A stretch of DNA of 64,000 bases from Paenibacillus sp. (GCA_031254035.1 JAIRVF010000125.1:1-64000); one strand, 5' to 3'. Shown: positions 16,133 to 25,317, counted from the first letter of the stretch. Notes: generated by a model from the sequence alone, not told the origin. Numbers and translations are program-made.

Positions 16133-17044
16133 TTACACCAAATCCCGCATGGTGTCCTTAAAAGTTTCAATAAAAGCCTCGGCGGCTTTGGAAAGATAGC
16201 GGCCGCGCCGGTAAGCAATCACGAGTGTCCGACTCGGAACCGGATCTGCAAGCGGCAAATATATGGGGACGAATTCACTTCTGGACGAGCGCGAGATAAA
16301 CCTTGGCACCAAAGTAATTCCCATGCCGGTTGCAACCAGCGACTGGATGGTCTCCATATTACTGCTTTCAAAGACTACATTCGGTTCGAATCCTGCCTTT
16401 AGGCATAAATCAATTGCGATCTTGCGGAAGCCCTGCCCCTTTTTCAGCACGATAAAGGATTCTCCGCTCAGCTCTTCAATACGGACGGGAACAGGTTTAC
16501 CATTTTTGACTCTTTCCGCAAGGGGGTGGCCTGCCGGTACGGCAAGATCTATTTTTTCTTCCCCGATGATTTCATAGGTAAGGGAAGGCTCCTGCAGCGG
16601 GAGCGCGAGCAGGCTTAAATCGGTTTTGCCTCCGGCTGTCAGCTTCTCAAGATTCATAGATGAATCCTCGAGTAGGGTGATTTCGATGTCGGGATATTTT
16701 CTTTTGAAAGAAGGGAGGACATGGGGCAGCAAATGCGCGCCGGTAATCGGCATGCTGCCAACAATAACCTTGCCGCCTCTCAGTTGGGAAATGTCCGACA
16801 TTTCCTGGCGGAGCAGATCCACGGCGTCCATGATCTGTTGTGCCTGATCCATAAAAAGCGCTCCCGCATGCGTAAGTTCGACTGTACTGGTATTCCGCTG
16901 AAAAAGAAGCACGCCAAGTTCCTTTTCAAGCTTGGACAGCTGTTGGCTTAAGGATGGCTGGGCGATGTGAAGTTTCTCGGCGGCCCGTGAAAAATTCCGC
17001 TCTGCCGCGATTTGCAAGGCGTATTGCAGTTGTCTAAGTTCCAT
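16133..17044 (-). CDS. LysR-family transcriptional regulator
   Basis: The 303-residue regulator has an N-terminal winged helix (MELRQLQYALQIAAERNFSR, then AEKLHIAQPSLSQQLSKLEKELG) and a substrate-binding effector domain from about residue 90. ATG 17044 is preferred: AGGA lies about nine bases upstream and MELRQL is the usual LysR opening, whereas an ATG at 17062 has no ribosome site. LysR genes are often divergent from their targets; the next metabolic operon to the right is leuCD, now separated by an AT-rich insert. Regulation of leuCD is therefore inferred, not shown. Confidence 0.9.
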   Translation of the reverse strand: MELRQLQYALQIAAERNFSRAAEKLHIAQPSLSQQLSKLEKELGVLLFQRNTSTVELTHAGALFMDQAQQIMDAVDLLRQEMSDISQLRGGKVIVGSMPITGAHLLPHVLPSFKRKYPDIEITLLEDSSMNLEKLTAGGKTDLSLLALPLQEPSLTYEIIGEEKIDLAVPAGHPLAERVKNGKPVPVRIEELSGESFIVLKKGQGFRKIAIDLCLKAGFEPNVVFESSNMETIQSLVATGMGITLVPRFISRSSRSEFVPIYLPLADPVPSRTLVIAYRRGRYLSKAAEAFIETFKDTMRDLV

Positions 17045-17094
17045 ATGCATCGGTCCTAACATTTTCTTATGTACTTATAATAGACTTTATCAAT

Positions 17095-17129
17095 AAAAGC
17101 CTCTGGATAAAAATCCAAAGGCTTTTTGA
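17095..17129. terminator. Terminator-like stem-loop at left edge of AT-rich insert
   Basis: AAAAGCCTCTGGA pairs with TCCAAAGGCTTTT with one mismatch and has T-rich ends on both strands. It lies only about 50 bases upstream of the lysR start, an odd place for a terminator, and so may have come with the inserted AT-rich segment. Confidence 0.6.
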
Positions 17130-17323
17130 GTTGACTTATTTTTTTCGACACCTTATTCAACATCATAGCAATTCAGAAAGAAAAAGTCTATATTTTCAGC
17201 CGGATTTTATTTTGCAAGTTGAAATTTATTGCAGGAAATAATAAAAAAATGTAGAAAGGAGGATTTTTATGGGAGACGTAGAATGAATATATTTTTGACT
17301 AAAGAATTAGGAGGACTTGCAGA

Positions 17324-18034
17324 ATGAAAGACAAGATTAAAGGTTTGGTTTTAGGGATAGCAATTGGGACTATGGTTATGGGCACAACGGCGCTGGCAGC
17401 GTCAAATGCTAAACTTGATGTGGTTTTGGAAAATGTTAAGTATATGTTTGATGGGGTTCAAAAGCAGACACCTCAAACAATTATTTACAATGGTTCACTT
17501 TACGTACCTGCCAAAACGATGGCTCAAGGATTAGGAAAAGATTTTACATATGATAGCAAGAATAAAACAGCTTGGATTGGAAAAAAAGAGGGGAGTTTTA
17601 AGTATCTAAGCGATATGAATTATGCAAGAGTGAATGGTAATTCTCCAAAATACCTAGACTATAATCAAAATTATGATCGAGGTATTATTAAGATTGCGGA
17701 TAAATCTTATAGTAAAGGTATGAATGTTTATTTAGATGGTTTAGATTCCTCTAAAAAGTTTAGTGTTGATTATAATTTGAATGGTAAAAACAAGAAGTTT
17801 ACAGGATATCTTGGTGTAGAAGATACAACTAAAAACTATGCTGGTAGCGTAAAAGTTACTTTCGAAGGCGATGATAACGAAATTTCGAGTTATGTCATTA
17901 AAGGCGGGGATAATCCACTACCGATTAATGTAGATTTAACTGGAGTTTTAAAGTTTAGGATCCTATTCGAGGTGGTAGATGGTGGATCTATCATGCCTGT
18001 TTATGCAGCCATAGGTGAGCCTAAATTATTTTGA
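17324..18034 (+). CDS. Secreted stalk-domain/NPCBM-like protein
   Basis: The 236-residue exported protein has a signal peptide (about residues 1-26, ending in ALAAS), a short stalk domain like that at the N-terminus of copper amine oxidases (about 30-90, with YNGSLYVPAKTMAQGLGKDF), and a C-terminal beta-rich region resembling an NPCBM carbohydrate-binding module (about 95-236, with GIKIADKSYSKGMNVYL in loose form). Such proteins act outside the cell, probably on wall or polysaccharide. The gene and its flanks are visibly AT-rich compared with neighbours, suggesting acquisition. AGGAGG precedes the ATG and a terminator follows at 18051. Confidence 0.8.
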   Translation: MKDKIKGLVLGIAIGTMVMGTTALAASNAKLDVVLENVKYMFDGVQKQTPQTIIYNGSLYVPAKTMAQGLGKDFTYDSKNKTAWIGKKEGSFKYLSDMNYARVNGNSPKYLDYNQNYDRGIIKIADKSYSKGMNVYLDGLDSSKKFSVDYNLNGKNKKFTGYLGVEDTTKNYAGSVKVTFEGDDNEISSYVIKGGDNPLPINVDLTGVLKFRILFEVVDGGSIMPVYAAIGEPKLF

Positions 18035-18050
18035 TGTTATGAATTACTAA

Positions 18051-18077
18051 AGTCGCCAGTAGGCGGCTTTTTTATTC
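18051..18077 (+). terminator. Intrinsic terminator after stalk/NPCBM gene
   Basis: AGTCGCC and GGCGGCT form a short GC stem around AGTA, followed by a run of six or more T. Confidence 0.75.
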
Positions 18078-18179
18078 TGTATAATGAATAGCGAAAAAAG
18101 AAGGATGACATGAAATGAGCCTACGGCTGGTAATGCACTTTAGCGCCGACTAACTCGATGAATTCGCCTTATCCTAGCT

Positions 18180-18246
18180 TATAGGAACAACCTATTACAT
18201 CTATAGATATTATATCTTGGATCAATGAAGAGGGAAATGCTATATT
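18180..18246 (+). promoter_or_regulatory. Candidate LysR-type site and promoter upstream of leuC
   Basis: ATAGG-N5-CCTAT (18181-18195) fits the T-N11-A dyad used by LysR regulators. It is followed by TTGGAT (18217-18222), an 18-base spacer and TATATT (18241-18246), a plausible promoter. The dyad sits where LysR recognition sites usually lie relative to the start of transcription. This links the LysR gene at 16133 to leuCD only by inference. Confidence 0.5.
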
Positions 18247-18318
18247 TATCTCATTCAAGATGCGCTGCTTGATTTTGGCGCTCTTCCAAGGACGTATAAC
18301 CAAGATGAGGTGAAAAAG

Positions 18319-19740
18319 ATGAGTAAAAAAACAATGTTTGAGAAAATCTGGGATAACCACGTTATTCATCAGGAAGCAGGCAAACCGAGCATCCTCTACA
18401 TCGATTTGCATCTCGTACATGAAGTAACTTCCCCACAGGCATTTGAAGGACTCCGTCTCAGCGGCCGCAAAGTCCGCCGTCCGAAGCTGACCTTTGCTAC
18501 CATGGACCATAACGTACCAACCAAAGACCGTTTTAACATCAAAGACCCGATCTCCAAGCAGCAAATCGATACGCTGACCCAAAACTGCCGTGATTTTGGC
18601 GTTATGTTGTATGATCTGGAAACGATCGATCAAGGTGTTGTGCACGTCATGGGACCTGAGCTGGGCCTGACCCATCCGGGCAAAACGATCGTATGTGGTG
18701 ACAGCCATACCTCCACGCACGGAGCTTTCGGGGCTTTGGCGTTCGGGATCGGAACCAGTGAGGTTGAGCATGTACTCGCGACGCAGTGCTTGCAGCAGAC
18801 GAAAGCCAAAACGATGGAAGTACGCTTTGTCGGCAAACGTAAAGCTGGTATCACGGCAAAAGACATGATTCTCGGTGTCATTGCCCAATATGGAACGGAT
18901 TTTGCGACAGGTTATGTAATTGAATATACGGGCGAAGCTATTCGTGAACTGACTATGGAAGAACGTATGACCGTTTGCAACATGTCCATTGAAGGTGGAG
19001 CACGCGCAGGTATGATCGCACCGGACGAAACGACGTTTGAATATCTCCGTGGCCGTCAATACGTGCCGGAAAGCAGCGATTTTGTTAGCCGTGTGGAAGA
19101 TTGGAAACAGCTTGTAACCGACGAAGGCGCCGAATACGACAAGGTTGTGGAATTTGACGTTGAGTCCCTCATTCCACAAGTTACTTGGGGCACAAGCCCT
19201 GGCATGGGTACGGACATTACGTCCCAAGTTCCCGTACCTTCCGAACTGCCGACCGAAAACGAACGCAAGGCCGCCGAGAAAGCGCTCGAATACATGGGGT
19301 TAGTTCCAGGGACGCCTATGAGCGAAATTCCAGTGGATTACGTCTTTATCGGCTCCTGCACCAATGGCCGGATTGAAGACCTCCGCGCAGCGGCGCAAGT
19401 AGCCAAAGGCTACAAAGTTTCGGAAAAGGTGACGGCTATCGTCGTTCCCGGCTCCGGACGTGTGAAACTGCAGGCAGAGGCTGAAGGCCTCGACAAAATT
19501 TTCGTTGAAGCCGGGTTTGAATGGCGTGATGCAGGATGCAGCATGTGTCTGGCGATGAATCCGGACGTTCTGCAACCTGGGCAACGCTGCGCTTCGACTT
19601 CCAACCGCAACTTTGAAGGGCGTCAAGGACGCGGCGGACGAACACATCTCGTTTCTCCTGCGATGGCAGCCGCAGCAGCGATCAAAGGACAGTTTACGGA
19701 TGTACGCGACTGGAATTTTAAATCTGAAGTGGTGAGCTAA
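18319..19740 (+). CDS. leuC: 3-isopropylmalate dehydratase large subunit
   Basis: The 473-residue aconitase-family subunit binds the 4Fe-4S cluster that isomerises isopropylmalate in leucine synthesis. Cluster cysteines lie in [13 protein letters not shown] and in [32 protein letters not shown] is the family signature. ATG 18319 has GAGGTG eight bases upstream; the GTG at 18310 overlaps that site. leuD begins 14 bases after the stop. Unlike many Bacillota, no leuA or leuB gene is in this window. Confidence 0.97.
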   Translation: MSKKTMFEKIWDNHVIHQEAGKPSILYIDLHLVHEVTSPQAFEGLRLSGRKVRRPKLTFATMDHNVPTKDRFNIKDPISKQQIDTLTQNCRDFGVMLYDLETIDQGVVHVMGPELGLTHPGKTIVCGDSHTSTHGAFGALAFGIGTSEVEHVLATQCLQQTKAKTMEVRFVGKRKAGITAKDMILGVIAQYGTDFATGYVIEYTGEAIRELTMEERMTVCNMSIEGGARAGMIAPDETTFEYLRGRQYVPESSDFVSRVEDWKQLVTDEGAEYDKVVEFDVESLIPQVTWGTSPGMGTDITSQVPVPSELPTENERKAAEKALEYMGLVPGTPMSEIPVDYVFIGSCTNGRIEDLRAAAQVAKGYKVSEKVTAIVVPGSGRVKLQAEAEGLDKIFVEAGFEWRDAGCSMCLAMNPDVLQPGQRCASTSNRNFEGRQGRGGRTHLVSPAMAAAAAIKGQFTDVRDWNFKSEVVS

Positions 19741-19754
19741 GGAGGAGAACAGAC

Positions 19755-20357
19755 ATGGAACCTTTTACTAAATTATCAGGCCTTGTTGCCCCGGTTGACC
19801 GGGTAAACGTGGATACGGATGCCATTATCCCTAAACAATTTTTGAAACGGATCGAGCGCACTGGCTTCGGACAATTTCTGTTCTACGAATGGAGATTCGA
19901 TGAGCAGGGGAATGATATCGCTGATTTCTCCTTGAATACGCCGCGCTATAAAGGCGCTTCGATCCTCATTTCCAGAGCCAACTTTGGTTGCGGGTCTTCC
20001 CGTGAGCATGCGCCATGGGCAATTATGGACTATGGCTTCAAATGCGTCATCGCTCCGTCGTTTGCGGACATCTTTTATAATAACTGCTTTAAGAACGGTA
20101 TTCTGCCGATCAAGCTTTCCGAAGAGCAGGTGGAAGAATTGTTCCAACGTACGGCGACTCATGAAGGGTACCAGCTGAATGTGGATCTAGAAAACAAAAC
20201 GATTACCGACAACGAAGGACTTCACATCGACTTCGACTTGGATGAGCACCGCCGCCAGTTCCTTCTGCAAGGTTTGGACGACATCGGCCTGACCCTCCAG
20301 CATGAAGATGAAATTACGGCTTATGAGCAAAAACATGCCTCGCGTCTGTTTGCTTGA
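19755..20357 (+). CDS. leuD: 3-isopropylmalate dehydratase small subunit
   Basis: The 200-residue swivel-domain subunit pairs with LeuC. Marks are [20 protein letters not shown] and the [14 protein letters not shown] substrate-binding loop. AAGGAGG overlaps the leuC stop and lies about eight bases before the ATG, so the two subunits are made from one message. A two-part stem-loop region ending in a strong terminator follows. Confidence 0.97.
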   Translation: MEPFTKLSGLVAPVDRVNVDTDAIIPKQFLKRIERTGFGQFLFYEWRFDEQGNDIADFSLNTPRYKGASILISRANFGCGSSREHAPWAIMDYGFKCVIAPSFADIFYNNCFKNGILPIKLSEEQVEELFQRTATHEGYQLNVDLENKTITDNEGLHIDFDLDEHRRQFLLQGLDDIGLTLQHEDEITAYEQKHASRLFA

Positions 20358-20410
20358 GGCCTGTACATGGAATATAGGGCGTCCCAATTTTCTTTGGGGC
20401 GCCTTCTCAT

Positions 20411-20447
20411 GGCTGCCGGAGAAAACCTCGGCAGCTATTTTTTTTAT
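20411..20447 (+). terminator. Intrinsic terminator after leuCD
   Basis: GGCTGCCG and CGGCAGCT form an eight-base-pair stem followed by a long T run. A second smaller stem (GGGCGTCCC with GGGGCGCC) lies just before it. Confidence 0.85.
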
Positions 20448-20841
20448 TTTCAGAACGTATAAGCTTCCGGGATTCTCATCCTGATATCTCAAGAAAAACT
20501 ATATCTAAAAGCGGTCTGTCTTTTTTGGGAATGCGTCGAGTGACGTTCTAACGAAACAGACAACCGTTATTCAGCCCAAAATGAGCGTTTCGTTAGCGGT
20601 ATCATACCAAAGTCACGGATCTTTCAGCCGCGATAATATCAACATCTCATTGAAAATAACACCTGTTATGGATATGATTGCGAATCTATTAGATGCATTA
20701 TCTGGCAGATGTAATACTTTTATTTACAGCTAACGCTCATGAATGTATAATGGGAGGGAAATTTCAAACGAAAGAGTATTTTATTCTACCTTCGGGCATC
20801 TAGAGAAATAGTATATATATCATCATATAAGAGGAAGGTGG
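20448..20841. other. Intergenic region with no gene; one long-range stem
   Basis: I see no coding sequence here. CTAACGAAAC (20548-20557) and GTTTCGTTAG (20587-20596) form a perfect ten-base stem with a 29-base loop. Bases 20488-20525 faintly resemble the right end of PR-B (AAGAAAAAC, then AAAAGCGGTCT). The rest presumably holds the promoter of the symporter gene. Confidence 0.4.
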
Positions 20842-22263
20842 ATGGATTTTTTGGAAACAATTTATAACATTATATCTTACAACAATGCATTTTGGTCTTA
20901 CGTACTGATTGTCATACTTATCACTGCCGGCGTGTACTTTACATGGAGAACGAAGTTTGTCCAATTTCGAATGGCGGGCGAAATGGTTCGTCTTTTAGGG
21001 GAAGGGGCAAACAAATCCAAAAGCGGTGGACAAAATGGGATATCCTCTTTTGGCGCATTCTGCATCAGTACGGCGTCGCGGGTAGGGACTGGGAATCTGG
21101 CCGGTGTTGCGCTCGCAATTGCCGCGGGGGGACCGGGAGCCGTCTTTTGGATGTGGTTGATCGCCTTGATCGGATCGGCTACGGCGTTCATCGAATCTAC
21201 TTTAGCGCAGATATATAAAGTGAAGGATAAAGTGGGCTTTCGAGGCGGACCTGCGTATTATATGGAAAAAGGGTTGAACAAACGCTGGATGGGCGTGCTG
21301 TTCGCAGTGCTCATTACTATATGTTATGGCCTTGTGTTTAACTCAGTTCAGGCAAATACGCTCTCCCTTGCATTGAAAAGCGCTTATGGCTTGGATCGCT
21401 TCTGGGTGGGCGTGGTGGTCGCTATAATCACAGCAATTGTCATCTTCGGCGGCGTGAACCGAATCGTGAAGGCTTCCGAATACTTGGTGCCAATCATGGC
21501 GGGGGGTTATGTATTGCTTGCCCTTTACATCGTGGTGGCCAATGTGACGGAGTTTCCTGCCGTGATGATGCTTATATTTAAGAGTGCATTTGGATTTCAG
21601 CAGGTTGCCGGCGGTGGATTAGGGGCCATGGTGATGCTCGGAATCAAGCGCGGATTATTCTCCAACGAAGCAGGAATGGGTAGCGCTCCAAATGCTGCCG
21701 CTGCTGCCGATGTCACACATCCGGTGAAGCAAGGGCTGGTGCAAGCCTTGGGTGTATTCGTGGACACTTTGCTGGTGTGCAGCGCGACTGCGTTTATTGT
21801 TCTTTTTTCAAACGCATACGGAACAGATGGATTGACAGGCATCGAGCTGGTGCAAGCCGCACTTACCGAGCATACCGGCAGTTGGGCTGCCAACTTCATC
21901 GCAATCGCCGTATTCCTCTTCGCGTTCAGTTCTCTCGTGGGCAACTATTATTACGGGGAGACAAATATCGAGTTTATCAAAAGCAATAAAAAGTGGCTGT
22001 TCGTTTATCGTCTGGCCGTGGTGGGCATGGTTCTATTCGGATCTGTCGCTAAGGTGGCGATCGTATGGGATTTAGCTGACCTATTCATGGCGTTCATGGC
22101 CATTACGAATTTGATTGCCATTATGTTGCTAGGCCGATTTGCTTTTGCTGCACTAAAGGATTACCGGGAACAAAAGCGTCAAGGCAAGAATCCGGTGTTC
22201 CAAAGCTCAACAATCAAAGATTTGCGCAATGTTGAATGCTGGGATGTTAAATCGGAAGAATAG
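20842..22263 (+). CDS. Sodium/alanine-glycine symporter, AGCS family
   Basis: The 473-residue integral membrane protein has about 10-11 hydrophobic segments. Family marks are GISSFGAFCISTASRVGTGN, then GPGAVFWMWLIALIG, FRGGPAYYMEKGL and SNEAGMGSAPNAAAAA. AGCS carriers bring in alanine, glycine or glutamine with sodium. GGAAGGTGG precedes the ATG. It stands alone between two terminators. The exact amino acid cannot be read from sequence. Confidence 0.93.
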   Translation: MDFLETIYNIISYNNAFWSYVLIVILITAGVYFTWRTKFVQFRMAGEMVRLLGEGANKSKSGGQNGISSFGAFCISTASRVGTGNLAGVALAIAAGGPGAVFWMWLIALIGSATAFIESTLAQIYKVKDKVGFRGGPAYYMEKGLNKRWMGVLFAVLITICYGLVFNSVQANTLSLALKSAYGLDRFWVGVVVAIITAIVIFGGVNRIVKASEYLVPIMAGGYVLLALYIVVANVTEFPAVMMLIFKSAFGFQQVAGGGLGAMVMLGIKRGLFSNEAGMGSAPNAAAAADVTHPVKQGLVQALGVFVDTLLVCSATAFIVLFSNAYGTDGLTGIELVQAALTEHTGSWAANFIAIAVFLFAFSSLVGNYYYGETNIEFIKSNKKWLFVYRLAVVGMVLFGSVAKVAIVWDLADLFMAFMAITNLIAIMLLGRFAFAALKDYREQKRQGKNPVFQSSTIKDLRNVECWDVKSEE

Positions 22264-22306
22264 AAAACAATGCCGAAATGATGACGGCAAATATAGTAGA
22301 ACATTT

Positions 22307-22335
22307 GGAGCCTGTACTAGGGCTCCTTTTTTTAT
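22307..22335 (+). terminator. Intrinsic terminator after AGCS symporter
   Basis: GGAGCC and GGCTCC form a short stem around CTGTACTA and are followed by seven T. The stretch from here to 22618 holds no gene that I can see. Confidence 0.75.
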
Positions 22336-22618
22336 TTCACGTGCCGTGGAGCTTGCATTTTTATAATTGACATAAAAAGGTAGAGGATTGCTTAGCCGGA
22401 ATGAAACAGCTCCGGAACGGCATGCAAATGTGAGAACGCTTGCAAATGCAACTTTCAGAAAAAAGATGATGAAAGACAAAAAAAAGTAATGAAATAGGAG
22501 GAAACTGGGTTGCTTATAGCGAATATTGTCCTATCATTGCCAAGATTTTTATTTTTTTAATATATTCGCTGTTCATACTCATGAATCGGCAAAAATTACA
22601 GTTTGGCAGAGGTGGAAA

Positions 22619-24130
22619 ATGAAGAAAACTGGTTTTTTGTTATTTTTATTGATGTTTTTCGTCACAATGGTTTCCGTTCAGGATCGGGTCGCAGCAGCAT
22701 CAGCTGCATCAGTAGGCAACATTCCGATCATATTGGACGGTAACGAACTCCAGGTTCCAAGTGGCGCGCAGGTAACCAATGTGCATGGTAGCGTCATGGT
22801 TCCTTTCCGCGTCATTGGAGAGAATCTCGGGTTTGATGTCAAATGGGTTCAAAAATCGCAGAAAGTTCTGATCAACAATGACAGCAAGGCCATCGAGCTG
22901 GTTGTGAATCAGAAAAACGCTATTGTGAACGGTGCAAAAGTAAGTTTGGACAACCCTCCGTTGTTGCAAAAAAACAGTGTGATCGTACCTGTACGCTTTG
23001 TCAGCGAGCAGATGGGACTGCAGGTTAGTTGGGATGGCGCTAACAAGGCCGTGTATCTAACATCGGCGTCGGAACCTTCAAATCCGGATAATATCGCCGG
23101 GGCTGGCGACGGTGATACACCTTTCGGAACAGATATGCAAACAGGTGGGACTACCCCGGAGTCGTCTGGCTCTTCTACGACAACGCCGCCTTCAACGGGC
23201 AATGCTTTAATCAGCGGCATCAGCTTTAGCGAAAATCGTCTGATGATTGCTTCACAAGGCGGAGCGGTCACACCTAAAGTATCTAAATTGCCCAATCCCG
23301 ACCGGATTGTAGTTGATTTGCCAAATGCGGCTTTTTCGCCAGATTTCCAGGGCAATGCGGCGGCAGGTGTAGGAAGCCAGGGGCAGCTGGATGTCAGTAG
23401 TTATCCGGATGTTAAAAGCGTTCGGTATTCCCTGTTCAGCAGTAGTCCTTCAACGGTGAGAGTCGTAATTGATTTAAGTTATCCAAAGGATTATTCTGTA
23501 TACAATGAGGATCCGGATTCAGGGCTTCTGATCGTCGATTTGAATAAGACTGATGTAACACCAATAACGCCAGTAACGCCGATCGGCAAGGACGGTAAAA
23601 AGGTTGTTGTCATCGACGCAGGCCATGGAAATCAAGATCCGGGGACTAGAGGTTATTCGAAAACTAAGGAGAAAGATTTTAATCTCGCCGTTGCCTTAAA
23701 AGTCGGACAGCTGCTTGAGAATGAGCCGAATATTGATTTTGTGCTGACACGTAGCGATGATACTTTCCTTAAGCTTGAAGAGAGAGCGCGGATTGCTAAT
23801 GACCTGAATGCGGATGTTTTTATTTCCATTCATGCGAATAGCGCGACATCAACGGCGAGCGGAAGCGAGACGTATTATCAGCGCGACGCCAGCAAATCTT
23901 TGGCCAGCGTGCTCCATAAATATCTTGTAAAGTCAACTGGACTTCCTGATCGGGGTATCAGATACGGAAACTTCCACGTCATTCGGGAAACAAAAATGCC
24001 AGCCGTTCTGCTTGAGGTTGGGTATCTGAGCAATCCGAAAGACGAAGCCGCCTTGTTCAGCGAAAGTTTACAAAACTCGGTTGCACAGGGCATTGTCAGC
24101 GGTATTAAAGAATACCTCGGCGTCCAATAA
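22619..24130 (+). CDS. N-acetylmuramoyl-L-alanine amidase with stalk and AMIN domains (copy 1)
   Basis: The 503-residue exported cell-wall hydrolase has a signal peptide (about 1-24), a copper-amine-oxidase-like stalk domain (about 33-147, PFRVIGENLGFDVKW and PVRFVSEQMGLQVSW), a low-complexity Ser/Thr/Pro linker, an AMIN domain (about 185-300) and a C-terminal Amidase_3 domain (about 325-500). Zinc and catalytic motifs are VVIDAGHGNQDPG, FISIHANSA and AVLLEVGYLSN. It would cut the bond between muramic acid and the stem peptide. ATG 22619 has AGAGGTGG upstream; an open frame extends 31 codons earlier without one. A gerM-like gene follows. The pair is duplicated at 28097-30256. Confidence 0.92.
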   Translation: MKKTGFLLFLLMFFVTMVSVQDRVAAASAASVGNIPIILDGNELQVPSGAQVTNVHGSVMVPFRVIGENLGFDVKWVQKSQKVLINNDSKAIELVVNQKNAIVNGAKVSLDNPPLLQKNSVIVPVRFVSEQMGLQVSWDGANKAVYLTSASEPSNPDNIAGAGDGDTPFGTDMQTGGTTPESSGSSTTTPPSTGNALISGISFSENRLMIASQGGAVTPKVSKLPNPDRIVVDLPNAAFSPDFQGNAAAGVGSQGQLDVSSYPDVKSVRYSLFSSSPSTVRVVIDLSYPKDYSVYNEDPDSGLLIVDLNKTDVTPITPVTPIGKDGKKVVVIDAGHGNQDPGTRGYSKTKEKDFNLAVALKVGQLLENEPNIDFVLTRSDDTFLKLEERARIANDLNADVFISIHANSATSTASGSETYYQRDASKSLASVLHKYLVKSTGLPDRGIRYGNFHVIRETKMPAVLLEVGYLSNPKDEAALFSESLQNSVAQGIVSGIKEYLGVQ

Positions 24131-24159
24131 AGTCATTCGTCAGTAAAGGAGGCGGTAAA

Positions 24160-24819
24160 GTGAACAGAAAGATTTTAAGCGCAGCGCTTCTGGCTTTTTT
24201 CGTAGTTGCGGGAGTAGGTTGCGGTCAGAAGCCGGCAGCTGCACCTGTACCGCAGGAGACGGCCCAGGACCAAAATAATCCTTCCGATGTTAACGCTGCT
24301 CCCGAGCCCGAAAATACCGATAGTTCCGATGTTGCCCAGGAGGAGAACTCACCAAACGGGGATGCAACGGAACCGAAGCAAACGGAGAAGCCTGAACAGA
24401 AGCCTGATCAGAAGCAGGACAACGCCAATCGGAAGCAGACCATCGAAGTTTTTTATACGGATCCACAGGAAATGGAACTGAAAAAAAGCGACAAGGAAAT
24501 CCGTTTCGATAAGGAAGAAGAAAAATATAAAGAGGCTTTTAAGGCACTCCAGGAAAGTGGAAATAGCGAGCTCATTCCGCTTTGGGGCAAAATAGAGCTG
24601 AAATCGCTGGAATTCAAGGATGGCGCCATGACGCTGAACATCCATATGCCGGACGAAGCAAGACTTGGAGCAGGCGGGGAACAGTTTGCTTTGGACGCTT
24701 TGTCTAAGACCATGTTCCAGTTTAAAGAAGTTCAAACCATCGAGCTGCTGGTCGACGGAGAGCAGGTTGAAAGCCTGATGGGGCATGTGGATTTGGATCA
24801 TCCAATGAAGAGAAATTAA
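24160..24819 (+). CDS. GerM-domain lipoprotein (copy 1)
   Basis: The 219-residue lipoprotein has a hydrophobic leader and an N-terminal Cys near residue 21, although the lipobox (GVG before the Cys) is atypical. A charged Pro/Glu/Gln linker (about 25-90) leads to a GerMN domain (about 95-215; EVFYTDPQEMELKK, IPLWGKIELKSLEF, GAGGEQFALDAL). GerM domains occur in sporulation and germination proteins and probably bind wall or partner proteins. GTG 24160 has AAAGGAGG at ideal spacing. It starts 29 bases after the amidase stop, and the same order is repeated in copy 2. Confidence 0.88.
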   Translation: MNRKILSAALLAFFVVAGVGCGQKPAAAPVPQETAQDQNNPSDVNAAPEPENTDSSDVAQEENSPNGDATEPKQTEKPEQKPDQKQDNANRKQTIEVFYTDPQEMELKKSDKEIRFDKEEEKYKEAFKALQESGNSELIPLWGKIELKSLEFKDGAMTLNIHMPDEARLGAGGEQFALDALSKTMFQFKEVQTIELLVDGEQVESLMGHVDLDHPMKRN

Positions 24820-24827
24820 ATAGAACA

Positions 24828-24873
24828 AGAGACTGCCGTTTTCGAATATTGAATAGAGCAGTCTCTTTTTTAT
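24828..24873 (+). terminator. Intrinsic terminator after gerM copy 1
   Basis: AAGAGACTGC pairs perfectly with GCAGTCTCTT and a T run follows. Confidence 0.85.
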
Positions 24874-24903
24874 GTACAAAATGATCTACATATACGCTTA
24901 AGC

Positions 24904-24930
24904 AGCCGCCTAATTGGCGGCTTTTTGTTT
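24904..24930 (+). terminator. Second stem-loop terminator
   Basis: AGCCGCC and GGCGGCT enclose a five-base loop, followed by TTTTTGTTTTT. Confidence 0.75.
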
Positions 24931-24995
24931 TTAACGATGCAGGTTTTTTCCAAATCATAAAACAAGATCAAATCAACCTTCTGTAAAAAAGTGGG

Positions 24996-25062
24996 TTGAC
25001 TAACGCAGAAATCCAAGATAAAATGAGAACTGTCATTTAGTAAATTACTAAATTACTAAATG
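24996..25062 (+). promoter_or_regulatory. Promoter and palindromic operator upstream of broken DUF6530-like copy
   Basis: TTGACT (24996-25001), a 17-base spacer and TAAAAT (25019-25024) form a good promoter. Ten to 40 bases downstream lies CATTTAGTAA-N9-TTACTAAATG (25034-25062), with perfect ten-base arms. The intact gene has the same arrangement at 27305-27364, so both promoter regions descend from one duplication. The regulator is unknown. Confidence 0.65.
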
Positions 25063-25086
25063 AGTAAGCGAGAAGCGGGGAGGAAA

Positions 25087-25316
25087 ATGATAATACCTAC
25101 GATGCTAAAGCATAAGCCTGTTGTCGTACCAGAGAACTATGACCAGGTTGACGCCGTCTCGCCTGAAACACGGATGCAAAAGGCCTTTCATTAGGAATAG
25201 CTCGAAGAAACAACAGAGGGGGGGAATGTTTCTGCCAAGCACTGAGTGACGACGACGAGATGATCAGCGAACGTCTGCGTACGTTGTCAAAAATATTAAA
25301 GGATATGGGGTATTAA
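25087..25316 (+). pseudogene. Broken copy of the DUF6530-like gene at 27391
   Basis: The first 18 codons match the intact gene (MxIPTxLKHKPVVVxENYxQ), then a one-base loss shifts the frame and a stop follows after 35 codons. Nucleotide similarity continues through the shared ATGCAAAAGGCCTTT and TTTCTGCCAAG words. About 210 bases are then missing before the conserved end (SDDDEMISERLRTLSKILKDMGY, read back in frame). The product cannot be functional. The MFS gene begins one base after its old stop codon. Confidence 0.88.
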
Positions 25317-25317
25317 C

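Noticed and set aside
18169-19227. 352-codon minus-strand frame opposite leuC
   Set aside because: It is the shadow of the highly conserved leuC frame, with implausible composition and no ribosome site.
22526-22618. Upstream extension of the first amidase
   Set aside because: The extra 31 codons lack a ribosome site and would bury the signal peptide; ATG 22619 has AGAGGTGG.
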